A program made the translations under genes and the position numbers. The notes below the pieces were generated by a model, which had not been told where the DNA came from, searched no databases, and saw only the letters and a list, made by a program, of their open reading frames with translations. Shown piece by piece: positions 6,031 to 14,458 of a DNA stretch of 30,304 nt (positions within the stretch are counted from its first letter, which is position 1; every line of letters starts with the position of its first letter). The DNA comes from Spirosomataceae bacterium (lineage in GTDB: Bacteria; Bacteroidota; Bacteroidia; Cytophagales; Spirosomataceae), in the NCBI GenBank assembly GCA_025455795.1, contig JALOLW010000002.1:1-30304 (forward strand), given 5' to 3'.

Positions 6031-8430
6031 CTATTCATTTCGCGCACCGCCTTGCTGTCCGGCTTTGGGAGGCTGGTTTTGCATGGCTTCGCGCATCGGA
6101 TTGGGGCCAGTAGGACGGCCACTTCCTTGTTGTTTGAAGACCTGAAAACGAGTGGGTTTGGCAGGTTGACGTGGAAAACTGTTGCTTTCTTCGTCAATAT
6201 CGGCGATTTCGCGGAAGGGGTCAAGCGTCCAGTTGGTTACGCGCTTTTTGGTGGTGATGACTTTGAAGATTTCGACATCGTTCAATCGCCAAATCTCCGC
6301 TGGAAAACGCGCCACGGAGTCGGTGCCATCTTCAAACTGCATCTTCACGATGACAGGCATGGGCAAGCCGCCTTTGTTTTTGACTTTGAGGGTATAAAAA
6401 TTCAAACCTGATTCGACCAATTTGCGCTCGTCGGGGCTGAGGCTTGCCAAATACGTCTCATATTTTTTCTTGTCGGCTTCGGTCACGTTGTACGGGTCGT
6501 AGCTGTTGTAAAAATCCTTCATATCGGGATTTTTCTCCACAACCGTTTCTTTGATGTCTTTGCGGTCGCGGATGCGAGCCATTGTTTCACGTTTTTCGTT
6601 GGCCGTTTTGCGCTGTTCGGCTTTGGTCACATCGGGGTTTTGGGGGTCTATCGCAAACCATTCTACTTCTACCAAATCTTGGTCCACAGGCTCTACGCCA
6701 TAAAACCAGCCTTTCCAAAACCAATCCAAGTCCACACCGCTCGCGTCTTCCATGGTACGGAAGAAATCGGCAGGGGTAGGATGCTTAAATTTCCAGCGGT
6801 TGGCGTATTCTTTGAAGGCATAGTCAAACAACTCCCGCCCCATGATGGTCTCCCGCAAAATGTTCAAGCCCGTGGCGGGTTTGGTGTACGCATTAGGGCC
6901 AAATGTCATAGGAAGCACATTGTCGGAACTACTCATAATAGGCACTTGCTTCGACGGCTCGGTACGCATATATTCGGTGATGTTTTGGGGTTCGGCCACA
7001 TCGCCACCCATGTCGCGATCCCATTCTTTGGTAGTGAGGTATTCCAAAAACGAGTTGAGTCCTTCATCCATCCACGACCATTGCCGCTCGTCTGAATTGA
7101 CAATCATCGGGAACCAATTGTGGCCTACTTCGTGGATAACTACCTGAATCAGAAAGTTTTTGATTCCTTCCGAATACGTACCATCGGCATCTGGACGGGC
7201 GCCGTTGAACGAAATCATGGGGTACTCCATGCCACCCACAGGCCCATGTACTGACTGCGCCACGGGGTACGGATAATCGAAGGTAAACTTGGAGTAAGTC
7301 CGCACGGTATGTGCTACGAGCATGGTGGAGTATTGCCCCCACAGTGGATTGGCTTCTTTGGGATAAAACGACATCGCCATGATTTTTTTGCCGTTGAGTT
7401 CTACGTTCATGGCATCCCAAATAAACTTACGGCTACTCGCAAAGGCAAAATCGCGCACGTTATCGGCTTTGAAAATCCACGTTTTCTTGCCGTTGGGTTT
7501 GTTGGATTCGTTTTTAGTGGCTTCTTCTTGGCTCACAATCAGCACGGGCTTGTCAAAAGTCGCGCGGGCTTTTTCCATGCGTTTTATTTGCTCTGCTGAT
7601 AGCACTTGGTTGGCGTTTTGAAGCTCGCCTGTTGCGCCTACGATGTGGTCATTGGGAACGGTAATAGCCACTTTGTAGTTGCCAAAAGCCAACGTAAACT
7701 CACCTTGACCAAGAAACTGTTTGTTTTGCCAGCCGTTTACGTCGTCATACACGCAAGCACGCGGAAACCACTGCGCCATTTCATAAATAAAGTTGCCGTC
7801 TTTGGCAAAAAACTCCATCCCACCGCGCCCCGACGCATAGCGAAAATCGGTGATGTTGAAATTCCAATCTATCTGAAAACTAAACGATTGACCCGTGCGA
7901 ATAGGCGTGGGAAGTTCGATACGCATCATAGTTTCGTTGATACGATAGCGAAGCGGTTGGCCTGTTTTGATGTCTTTGACGAGGGTGATTTTGTGGCCAT
8001 AGTCTCGGTCCACCATTTGGCGGGTCAGCATCGTAAGCGACATCCCGCGCTCACTTACGCTACTGTTGCGGGTTTGGGCGGCCATGGAGTTTTGTTGAAA
8101 CAGGTTTTGGTCCAACTGCATCCACACATAGCGTAGTTCATCGGGGGAATTGTTGATGTAAGTGACTGTCTCTGAGCCAGTGAGACGTTGTTTTTCGTCG
8201 TCTATTTCTACTTTGATGTCATAGTCCACGCGGTTTTGCCAGTAATCGCGGCCTGGTGCGCCCGAGGCGGCGCGGTAGCTGTTGGGTGTGGGCATGGCAG
8301 TACCCATTTGCTCAAAGCGGCTGTTGGCGTGGTAGTTGGGAACCTGCCCCCTAACCCCCGATGGGGGGATTGAGAGGAACAATGAAAATTGTAAAATGCA
8401 GAATTTCAGAATGAAGCGTAGATTTTTCAT
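6031..8430 (-). CDS. Exported M1-family metallopeptidase (gluzincin)
   Basis: The 799-residue product carries HEVGH at 433-437 and a downstream Glu at 456 (HEXXH-X18-E), the zinc site of M1 aminopeptidases; the substrate-binding GxMEN motif appears as GGMEY upstream of it. An N-terminal signal peptide (about residues 1-29) predicts export to the periplasm or outer membrane. The N-terminal beta domain (about 60-270) and catalytic domain are followed by a long charged C-terminal part with an Asp/Lys-rich segment, ending in a Pro/Gln-rich tail. It probably trims peptides for nutrition. GGMEY in place of GAMEN means strict aminopeptidase activity is uncertain. The signal-peptide region contains a C-run/G-run repeat (8344-8368). 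Its ATG overlaps the toxin stop (ATGA), so expression may be coupled to the toxin-antitoxin pair. Confidence 0.92.
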   Translation of the reverse strand: MKNLRFILKFCILQFSLFLSIPPSGVRGQVPNYHANSRFEQMGTAMPTPNSYRAASGAPGRDYWQNRVDYDIKVEIDDEKQRLTGSETVTYINNSPDELRYVWMQLDQNLFQQNSMAAQTRNSSVSERGMSLTMLTRQMVDRDYGHKITLVKDIKTGQPLRYRINETMMRIELPTPIRTGQSFSFQIDWNFNITDFRYASGRGGMEFFAKDGNFIYEMAQWFPRACVYDDVNGWQNKQFLGQGEFTLAFGNYKVAITVPNDHIVGATGELQNANQVLSAEQIKRMEKARATFDKPVLIVSQEEATKNESNKPNGKKTWIFKADNVRDFAFASSRKFIWDAMNVELNGKKIMAMSFYPKEANPLWGQYSTMLVAHTVRTYSKFTFDYPYPVAQSVHGPVGGMEYPMISFNGARPDADGTYSEGIKNFLIQVVIHEVGHNWFPMIVNSDERQWSWMDEGLNSFLEYLTTKEWDRDMGGDVAEPQNITEYMRTEPSKQVPIMSSSDNVLPMTFGPNAYTKPATGLNILRETIMGRELFDYAFKEYANRWKFKHPTPADFFRTMEDASGVDLDWFWKGWFYGVEPVDQDLVEVEWFAIDPQNPDVTKAEQRKTANEKRETMARIRDRKDIKETVVEKNPDMKDFYNSYDPYNVTEADKKKYETYLASLSPDERKLVESGLNFYTLKVKNKGGLPMPVIVKMQFEDGTDSVARFPAEIWRLNDVEIFKVITTKKRVTNWTLDPFREIADIDEESNSFPRQPAKPTRFQVFKQQGSGRPTGPNPMREAMQNQPPKAGQQGGARNE

Positions 8431-8756
8431 GGATTGATTGAATTGAGTCTGGTTAAAATTTCTTTATCTGATATGCTGGTTTGGTCGCTTTTGTCATAAA
8501 TGCTAAGGAGATATACTTTTTCATCCATGATTTTGACGTGAGTAATGATTCTGACACCGCCACTTTTGCCTTTGCCTTTTGCCGAAATAGAAAGGCGAAT
8601 TTTATAACAATCTTTCCCCAAAGGAGTGCCTTGGGTTGGGTTATTCTCTAAAGACTCAACTAACGCGAGGTAATCGTATTTGAAAGACGCATATCTTTTT
8701 GATAGTTTTTTAAGCTCCCTATCAAATTCTTTAGTGGCAATTATTTCAAAGCTCAT
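8427..8756 (-). CDS. RelE/ParE-superfamily toxin
   Basis: The 109-residue product begins FEIIATKEFDRELKKLSKRY, the typical first strand and basic helix pair of RelE-like mRNA interferases, and continues with LVESLENNPTQGTPLGKDCYKIRL and the GGVRIITHV strand that form the compact toxin fold. Its length (about 90-110) fits the family. RelE-type toxins cut mRNA at the ribosome or, in ParE members, poison gyrase; which applies here cannot be read. It overlaps the upstream antitoxin gene by 11 bases and the downstream peptidase start by 4 bases. The gene is A+T-rich (about 33% G+C at 8461-8520) compared with the peptidase (about 58% at 7201-7260), suggesting acquisition by transfer. Confidence 0.85.
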   Translation of the reverse strand: MSFEIIATKEFDRELKKLSKRYASFKYDYLALVESLENNPTQGTPLGKDCYKIRLSISAKGKGKSGGVRIITHVKIMDEKVYLLSIYDKSDQTSISDKEILTRLNSINP

Positions 8757-8961
8757 TGAACAATTCTCTTGCGGTTTTCAATTTAATCTTCCCTTGGGCA
8801 TGGAGTTGAGCTTCGCGGTAGGATTTTTCGAGGCTGTCCAAAAATTCCTCTTTTGAAGGCGGGTGTGTTTCGTCTTCTACTTTTACTTTGGCTTTTACCG
8901 CCTTTGCCATTTCTACAAACAAGTTGCGATGGCGTTCTTGGGTTTCGATGATGATACGCAT
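8746..8961 (-). CDS. Antitoxin partner of the RelE-type toxin
   Basis: This small gene encodes 71 residues directly upstream of the toxin with an 11-base overlap, the usual antitoxin-first order. The N-terminal half (RIIIETQERHRNLFVEMAKAV) resembles a beta strand followed by a helix of a dimerising DNA-binding domain, and the C-terminal half (SYREAQLHAQGKIKLKTARE) resembles the toxin-wrapping helix and strand of small Bacteroidota antitoxins of the DUF2683-like type. Autoregulation of the pair is expected from the family but no operator is visible. It starts only 6 bases after the stop of the carboxypeptidase-like-domain gene, so no room for a separate promoter remains outside that gene. Confidence 0.75.
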   Translation of the reverse strand: MRIIIETQERHRNLFVEMAKAVKAKVKVEDETHPPSKEEFLDSLEKSYREAQLHAQGKIKLKTARELFNEL

Positions 8962-8967
8962 GGTGAT

Positions 8968-10191
8968 TTATTTGACGAGCGAATTGACAATCTGCCGCAT
9001 GGCGTTGGAAGGAATCACAAAGTTAAAATTTCCCCAAATGACTTCGTCGTATTTGGGAACGGTTTGGGTCGAAAAGTTTTCGGTGTCCACCAATACATCG
9101 GTAGGTGGGATGCGGTTGCCGTTGCTTTTTTGGATTTCGGTGGCCACAAATTGCAATTGAATCGTACCCAGAAGTTGCGTTTTGTTTTGTTCAAACTGCG
9201 TGTCGAGCAGCAGCCGATAGTCTTGCAAGTGATACTTGCCCATGAAAGGCTTGTAGTTGATGCAAGTGTAGAGGCGTTTGGGGGCGCGTTTGGTTTTGCC
9301 AAAAAATTTATCCTTTGCGCTGGTACTGAGGATGTCTTTGACACCTTCGGCGGTAAAATCATACTCTATTCGTACAATGGCCGAATCTGCCGCACTGATA
9401 CAAATAGTACCGTTGCGAGCCGCTTTGACACTCGCACTTACGGGCCGAAAACGTACTTGATACACCTGCTTGTCCAAATAGTACGTCACGGTGTCGTCCA
9501 CTTCGTAGAGATAATCGTACAGGTTTTTACCGTCCAAATACTCAGGAATCCCGACATCAATAGAGTGCGTAACGATAGTCGCACCGTTGGGAAAAGCGTA
9601 TCCTTCCATCGTTTTGGAGCGGTTTTCGCTCACAAAAGTCCGCCCGCGCAATGCTTTGACTTTTTCGGGGATTTCGATTTTAGGACGCGGGTCTTTTTCG
9701 GTTTGGACGGTTGCTTCTCTAATTTCAACGTACTCACCATTTTGTTGGAGGGTTTCGCGGTAAAATCCGTTGAGCAAATAAGGGGCTTGGGGGTTATTTT
9801 TTTTGATTTTACCCAACGCATCCGAGACCAAATTGCGGGCTTCAAAACGTTTGATAAAACCGCTGTCGAGTTTGAGCGGCATGGCGGGGTCGAGCATGAT
9901 TTCGGCTTCTTTGCCCGTTGCAAAAGCCGAGGCTTTCTGGTAAAACGTTTTGTAGCCCATCACCGCCACCACAATCACCGAGTCGGCAGCGATGCGTGGG
10001 TAGCGATAATAAAACTGCCCGTCTTCGTTGGTGAGGGTACCCGTGCCTTTGCTCATCATGCCCAAGTAAGCGTGCGCCACGGGTTTTTGGGTAGATTTAT
10101 CCATAACTTTACCTGCCAAAGTCAGGTAACCGCCCTGAGCAAAAGCCCCCAACTGAACGCTAAAAACAAGAAAAACGAACCAAATACGCAT
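8968..10191 (-). CDS. Exported protein with CarboxypepD_reg-like domain
   Basis: The 407-residue product has a signal peptide (MRIWFVFLVFSVQLGAFAQ). The next about 85 residues (LTLAGKVMDKSTQKPVAHAYL...GTLTNEDGQFYYRYP) match the carboxypeptidase regulatory-like beta-sandwich common in Bacteroidota surface proteins. The remainder is predicted beta-rich, with conserved blocks (LLNGFYRETLQQ and YDFTAEGVKDILS) seen in a widespread uncharacterised Bacteroidota family. No catalytic residues are recognised; a role in the envelope is likely. An in-frame TTG at 10215 would add 8 residues, but the ATG at 10191 gives a normal signal peptide and was chosen. The gene follows the M3 peptidase after a 77-base gap and precedes the antitoxin by 6 bases. 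Confidence 0.75.
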   Translation of the reverse strand: MRIWFVFLVFSVQLGAFAQGGYLTLAGKVMDKSTQKPVAHAYLGMMSKGTGTLTNEDGQFYYRYPRIAADSVIVVAVMGYKTFYQKASAFATGKEAEIMLDPAMPLKLDSGFIKRFEARNLVSDALGKIKKNNPQAPYLLNGFYRETLQQNGEYVEIREATVQTEKDPRPKIEIPEKVKALRGRTFVSENRSKTMEGYAFPNGATIVTHSIDVGIPEYLDGKNLYDYLYEVDDTVTYYLDKQVYQVRFRPVSASVKAARNGTICISAADSAIVRIEYDFTAEGVKDILSTSAKDKFFGKTKRAPKRLYTCINYKPFMGKYHLQDYRLLLDTQFEQNKTQLLGTIQLQFVATEIQKSNGNRIPPTDVLVDTENFSTQTVPKYDEVIWGNFNFVIPSNAMRQIVNSLVK

Positions 10192-10268
10192 GACCAAAAA
10201 CTTTACAACCACCAAAAACTGTTATTTTTTGGCAAAGCTAACCAATTTTCCAGCACAGCCTATGAGTT

Positions 10269-12380
10269 TTACTGCGCTATCATCAGTCCGTCGCGGCGAA
10301 GCATGGCTTCGGGCTTAGGCTCACGCCCCCGAAAACGCTTGTAAAGTACCATCGGTTTTTCGGTGCCGCCTTTCGACAATACATTGTCACGGAATGATTT
10401 CGCCACATCTTTGTTGAAAACACCCTTCTCTTTGAACGCCTCAAAGGCATCGGCATCCAACACCGACGACCACATATAAGAGTAATACCCTGCCGAGTAT
10501 CCCCCCGCAAACAAGTGACCGAAGGCGGTGCTTTGGGCAGTACCTTCGATGATAGGATAGAGGTCGGTTTTTTCGGCGATGCGCTTCTCCAGCACCGCCA
10601 CTGACTCACCGTTGGGTACGGCATAGTGCCAAGCCATGTCAATGAGGCCGAGGTTGATTTGGCGCGATACGCCTACCCCCGACATAAAGTTGGAAGAGGC
10701 TTTGATTTTCTCAATCAGCGCGTTGGGAATCACCTCGCCCGTTTGGTAGTGTTTGGCAAAAAGTTTCAACACTTCGGGTTCGGTACAGAAGTTTTCCATA
10801 AACTGACTCGGCAACTCCACAAAATCCCACGAAACGCTCGTCCCACTCACGGTTTCGTACTTGACGTGCGACATCATGCTGTGCAAAGCGTGTCCAAACT
10901 CGTGGAAAAGCGTCTCAACCTCACGGAAAGTGAGTAGAGAAGGCTTCGTTTCGGTGGGTTTGGAGAAATTACAAACATTAACCACGTGCGGGCGAATGTC
11001 CGTACCGTTGTCGAAATATTGCTGGCGAGTGGTATTGTTCCAAGCACCGGCGCGCTTGCCCTCGCGGGGGAAATAGTCGCCGTACCATACCGAAAGTAGT
11101 TGGCCTTTTTCGTCAAAAATTTCGTAGGCACGCACATCTGGATGCCACACGGGGATAGATTTGTTTTCTTTGAAAGTCAAGCCGTAGAGCTTGTTGGTGA
11201 GTGTAAAGAGGCCGTCGAGAACGTTTTCGAGTTTGAAATAAGGTTTCAGTACTTCGTCGTTGATGTCGTATTTCTCTTTTTTCAGTTTCTCGGCATAAAA
11301 GCTCGCATCCCAGCGTTGAAGAACGTTTTCGGTAAAACCATTTTTCTTGGCGTAGTCGGTCAGTTCTTTAAGTTCGCGTTCGGCGGCGGTTTTGGCATAG
11401 CCGAGTACATTGTTTTCAAACTCCATCACTTTTTCGGGGGTTTCGGCCATGCGGTCTTCGAGTACGTAGTGCGCCCAAGTCTGATAGCCAAGCAGTTTGG
11501 CTTTTTCGTAGCGCAGTTTGACGAGTTTTTGGATGGTCTCTTGGTTGTCGTACTTGTCGCCGTTGAAGCCACGACGGTTGTAGGCTGTCCAAAGTTTTTT
11601 GCGTAGCTCGCGGTTTTCGGCGTACTGCATAAACGGCCCGTAGCTTGGTGCCTGAAGCGTAAACACCCAGCCTTGTTTGTTCATTTTTTTGGCGGTGGAT
11701 TTGGCCCCTTCTTTCACAAATTCGGGCAATCCCGCCAAGTCTTTTTCGTCGGTGATTTCGAGAGCGAAGGCGTTGGTTTCGGCCAAGTTGTTTTCACTAA
11801 ACTTGATAGAAAGTAGCGACAACTCTTTGTTGATTTCGCGCAACTTGGCTTTGTTTGCTTCGTTGAGGTCGGCGCCGTTACGGGCAAAACCCTTGTACGT
11901 TTTTTCCAACAACATGGCCCCTTCGGTGTCAAGTTTGAGTTTGGCGCGTTGGTCCCATACCGCTTTTACGCGGGCAAAGAGTTTTTCATTGAGTTGAATA
12001 TCGTTGCCGTATTCGGTAAGCAAGGGGCTGATTTCTCTGACCGTTTTTTGGATGTCAGGGGTTGTTTCAGCACCGTTGAGGTGAAACAAAATCGGGCTAA
12101 TTCGACTCATCAAATCGCCGGCGCGTTCCAGGGCCACGATGGTGTTGTCAAAAGTGGGCGGCGCGGTGTTGTCGGTGATTTGTGCTATTTCGGCGCGGCC
12201 TTGCTTCATGGCTTCTTGCATCGCAGGCATGAAGTGTTCGGCTTTGATTTGGGCGTAAGGCGGTGTTTGGTGGGGGGTGTTGAAAGGCTGCAAGAGCGGA
12301 TTTTGTGCCATAGTGGGTACGAGTTGCGTCAGTATCAGGCTACTTGCCAACGCGCTGATTACTAAGGATTTGATTTTCAT
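10269..12380 (-). CDS. dcp: M3-family peptidase, peptidyl-dipeptidase Dcp type, exported
   Basis: The 703-residue product has a signal peptide (MKIKSLVISALASSLILTQLVPTMAQ) and the M3 zinc site HEFGH at 493-497 with the third ligand E522 in DFVELPSQ, at the standard 25-residue spacing. The N-terminal helical region (about 30-260) and the Tyr/Gly-rich C-terminal part (HLFAGGYSAGYYSYMW) also fit dipeptidyl carboxypeptidase and oligopeptidase A relatives. The enzyme removes C-terminal dipeptides or cuts short peptides; the signal peptide places it in the periplasm. Dcp rather than OpdA is favoured by length and family resemblance but not proved. A frame extension to 12452 is possible, but the ATG at 12380 starts the signal peptide. 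The upstream gap of 87 bases separates it from the response regulator. It is the second exported peptidase in this run. Confidence 0.92.
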   Translation of the reverse strand: MKIKSLVISALASSLILTQLVPTMAQNPLLQPFNTPHQTPPYAQIKAEHFMPAMQEAMKQGRAEIAQITDNTAPPTFDNTIVALERAGDLMSRISPILFHLNGAETTPDIQKTVREISPLLTEYGNDIQLNEKLFARVKAVWDQRAKLKLDTEGAMLLEKTYKGFARNGADLNEANKAKLREINKELSLLSIKFSENNLAETNAFALEITDEKDLAGLPEFVKEGAKSTAKKMNKQGWVFTLQAPSYGPFMQYAENRELRKKLWTAYNRRGFNGDKYDNQETIQKLVKLRYEKAKLLGYQTWAHYVLEDRMAETPEKVMEFENNVLGYAKTAAERELKELTDYAKKNGFTENVLQRWDASFYAEKLKKEKYDINDEVLKPYFKLENVLDGLFTLTNKLYGLTFKENKSIPVWHPDVRAYEIFDEKGQLLSVWYGDYFPREGKRAGAWNNTTRQQYFDNGTDIRPHVVNVCNFSKPTETKPSLLTFREVETLFHEFGHALHSMMSHVKYETVSGTSVSWDFVELPSQFMENFCTEPEVLKLFAKHYQTGEVIPNALIEKIKASSNFMSGVGVSRQINLGLIDMAWHYAVPNGESVAVLEKRIAEKTDLYPIIEGTAQSTAFGHLFAGGYSAGYYSYMWSSVLDADAFEAFKEKGVFNKDVAKSFRDNVLSKGGTEKPMVLYKRFRGREPKPEAMLRRDGLMIAQ

Positions 12381-12467
12381 GGAAAATAGATTTTGATGAA
12401 TGATTCGATAAAAACGCGGCAAGTTACGATTTTGTTTGAATCGCTCCATCACCCAATCAAGGGGAAG

Positions 12468-13166
12468 TCAATCTTCTTTCAAAATATAGCCCATACCAGA
12501 CTTGGTATGAATGAGTTTGCGTTCAAAATCACGGTCAATTTTTTTGCGGAGAAAATTGATATAGACTTCCACTACGTTGGTGCCACTGTCAAAATGCGTA
12601 TCCCATACTTTTTCGGAGATTTCTTTTTTGGTTACCACGCGCCCTTTGTGCCTGATGAGGTATTCGAGCAGGCCAAGTTCTTTGGGGGTAAGGTCTATGC
12701 GCTGCCCCGCGCGGGTCACGGTCTTGGTGTCGGTGTTGACTTCGAGGTCGGCTACGTGGAGGAGGTTGGTGGCAGGAGCATCACTTTCGGAGTGCGAGCG
12801 TTTCAAAAACACATTGACCCGTAGCAACAACTCCCTGAAATCGAAGGGCTTGACGATGTAGTCATCGGCCCCCACGTTGAAGCCTTCAATTTTGTCTTCG
12901 GTTTCGCCGAGGGCGGTAAGCATCAGCACCGGCACGTTGGGGTCGCGCTGCCGAATATGCTTGCACACCTCGTAGCCGTTCATCGAAGGCAGGCTGATGT
13001 CCAAAATGATAAGGTCAAAATGTTGGCTATTGACGAGGCGAGTACCGATGAGGCCGTCGTAGGCCACTTCGGTTTCAAAGCCCTTTTCTCTGAATCCTTT
13101 GCTGATATTTTGGGCGATACGTGCGTCGTCTTCGACGATAAGAATACGTTTGGGTTCTTGGGTCAT
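12468..13166 (-). CDS. OmpR/PhoB-family response regulator (orphan)
   Basis: The 232-residue product has a receiver domain with the acidic pocket E12-D13-D14, phosphoacceptor D56 in LIILDISLP, T84 and K106, so it should be phosphorylated normally. A short linker (about 120-135) leads to a winged-helix DNA-binding domain (about 135-230) with LTPKELGLLEYLIRHKGRVVTKKEI, VEVYINFLRKKID and the GMGYIL wing typical of OmpR/PhoB transcription factors. It would control genes in answer to an envelope signal. No sensor histidine kinase gene lies beside it: upstream is RidA (13 bases away) and downstream the M3 peptidase, so its kinase must be encoded elsewhere. Co-transcription with DUF58 and RidA genes is likely given the tight spacing. 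Confidence 0.93.
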   Translation of the reverse strand: MTQEPKRILIVEDDARIAQNISKGFREKGFETEVAYDGLIGTRLVNSQHFDLIILDISLPSMNGYEVCKHIRQRDPNVPVLMLTALGETEDKIEGFNVGADDYIVKPFDFRELLLRVNVFLKRSHSESDAPATNLLHVADLEVNTDTKTVTRAGQRIDLTPKELGLLEYLIRHKGRVVTKKEISEKVWDTHFDSGTNVVEVYINFLRKKIDRDFERKLIHTKSGMGYILKED

Positions 13167-13179
13167 TGGGTCTTGATAT

Positions 13180-13554
13180 TTATACCGCTGCTACGGCTTC
13201 GAGTTCTACGTTGAGGCCGTAGTGAAGCGTCCCCACAGGCACTACGGCGCGGGCGGGTTTATGCTCGCCAAAAAACGCCGCGTAAACTTTATTGATAGTA
13301 GGCCAATCTTCGATGTCACTGATATAAACGGTGCATTTGAGTACCTTGTTTTTGGCCGAACCAGCGGCAGTCAAAATCGCTTCCAAGCTCTCCAATACTT
13401 GCGTGATTTGGGTTTCTACGTTGGCATCGGTGAGTTTTTCGCCCGTGGGCGTAACAGGCAGCAGCCCCGACACAAACACGAGGCCGCCATGCACCACTGC
13501 TTGCGAATAATGCCCCGCAGGGGTGGAGGCATTGGGGGTAAAAATCAGTTCCAT
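13180..13554 (-). CDS. RidA family (YjgF/YER057c/UK114) protein
   Basis: The 124-residue product shows the RidA layout: AGHYSQAVVHGGLVFVSGLLP near the start, a central helix pair (VETQITQVLESLEAILTAAGS), VLKCTVYISDIEDW, and the PARAVVPVGTL segment containing the conserved arginine that binds the carboxylate of 2-aminoacrylate in active deaminases, then a final Glu (LEAVAAV). Active members hydrolyse reactive enamines and imines in the cytoplasm, protecting PLP enzymes. Its length matches the family. The stop of the DUF58 gene is 4 bases upstream and the response regulator starts 13 bases downstream, indicating one operon. Confidence 0.92.
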   Translation of the reverse strand: MELIFTPNASTPAGHYSQAVVHGGLVFVSGLLPVTPTGEKLTDANVETQITQVLESLEAILTAAGSAKNKVLKCTVYISDIEDWPTINKVYAAFFGEHKPARAVVPVGTLHYGLNVELEAVAAV

Positions 13555-13558
13555 TGGT

Positions 13559-14425
13559 TTATCTTCGTCTAATTTTAAACAATTTGATGAGCGTAGGCAC
13601 GTAATCTTCTTGGGTGTTGATAGACACGTAGTTGATGTCGTTTTGACGGGCCAACTGCTCCATATTTTGACTCACCGTCGCAAAATCTTCTTTTACTTTT
13701 CTTCTGAACAACAGCGACGACGTGTTGATCCAACGGGTGCGGTTGGTTTCGGGGTCCACCGTGGGCAAAATACCTAAATTAGGAAGACTCGTTTCGCGCG
13801 GGTCGAGCAGGTGAATCATAACGAGGTCGTGCTTGCGGGCGAGGGCGCGGAGGCTGTGCTCGTAGTTTTGGTCAATAAAATCCGACACAAAAATCACCAC
13901 GCTGCGCCTTTTGAGTACGTTGAGGGTAAACAAAATGGCCTCGTTCAAATCCGTTCGGAGCGACTGCGGACGAAGTTTATAAAGGCCCGTAATGAGTTCA
14001 TAGCCGTGTTTCATGCCGTTGGAAGGGCGAATGTATTTTTCTTTTTGGTTGGAAAAACACAACAACCCCACGTGGCTTGCTTCCTGAATAGCCGACAACG
14101 CCAGCACCCCGCAGATTTCTTTGGAAATATCCAACTTGGCCTGGGTGTTTTTGCCCACTTGCTGCGAGCCGCTCACGTCGAGCAAAAAGAAAACCGACTG
14201 CTCTTTTTCTTCCCGAAAGATTTTGACAAACGTCCCGTGGCCTTTGGCCGACACATTCCAGTCTATTGTACGCACATCGTCACCGTATTGATACTCACGT
14301 AAGTCGGTGAATTCCAAGCCCGAACCCTTAAAAACCGAGCGAAAACTCCCGCGCATATCCGCATTGACGGCCTTGCGGATTCGGATTTCGTACTGTCGGA
14401 TTTTGGCAATAAATTGCTCAATCAT
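13559..14425 (-). CDS. DUF58-domain protein (von Willebrand A-like)
   Basis: The 288-residue product has the DUF58 signature: MRGSFRSVFKGSGLEFTDLREYQYGDDVRTIDWNVSA, in which the FTDLREY and RTIDWN blocks are diagnostic, followed by a von Willebrand A-like fold with a metal-site-like strand FLLDVSGS at about residues 88-95 and a second strand with SDF (about 188-195). Such proteins often sit beside MoxR ATPases and are thought to form chaperone or assembly complexes in the cytoplasm; no moxR gene is in this window. A TTG at 14449 is in frame, but the ATG at 14425 is the better start. Its promoter region is shared with the divergent DUF4296 lipoprotein gene at 14471. It heads the run DUF58-RidA-response regulator. 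Confidence 0.9.
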   Translation of the reverse strand: MIEQFIAKIRQYEIRIRKAVNADMRGSFRSVFKGSGLEFTDLREYQYGDDVRTIDWNVSAKGHGTFVKIFREEKEQSVFFLLDVSGSQQVGKNTQAKLDISKEICGVLALSAIQEASHVGLLCFSNQKEKYIRPSNGMKHGYELITGLYKLRPQSLRTDLNEAILFTLNVLKRRSVVIFVSDFIDQNYEHSLRALARKHDLVMIHLLDPRETSLPNLGILPTVDPETNRTRWINTSSLLFRRKVKEDFATVSQNMEQLARQNDINYVSINTQEDYVPTLIKLFKIRRR

Positions 14426-14436
14426 GCGTATCTTTG
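14401..14436 (+). promoter_or_regulatory. Candidate promoter for the DUF4296 lipoprotein gene
   Basis: TATCTTTG (14429-14436) is an exact TAnnTTTG box with TTTTG 23 bases upstream (14401-14405). The -33 element lies inside the start of the divergent DUF58 gene. Predicted start near 14441, about 30 bases before the ATG. Confidence 0.5.
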
Positions 14437-14450
14437 TGAAAGTAAACAAT

Positions 14451-14458
14451 CAAAAATA
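14451..14458 (-). promoter_or_regulatory. Candidate -7 box for the DUF58 operon
   Basis: On the minus strand TATTTTTG (14458-14451) matches TAnnTTTG. It would give a leader of about 20 bases before the DUF58 ATG at 14425. No -33 element is visible. It overlaps the region transcribed from the divergent plus-strand promoter. Confidence 0.4.

Noticed and set aside
8863..10344. Long plus-strand open frame (493 codons) across the antitoxin and carboxypeptidase-like-domain genes
   Set aside because: It is low-complexity in character (rich in Phe, Val, His, Gly), has no family features, and is the antisense of a gene with a clear signal peptide and domain.
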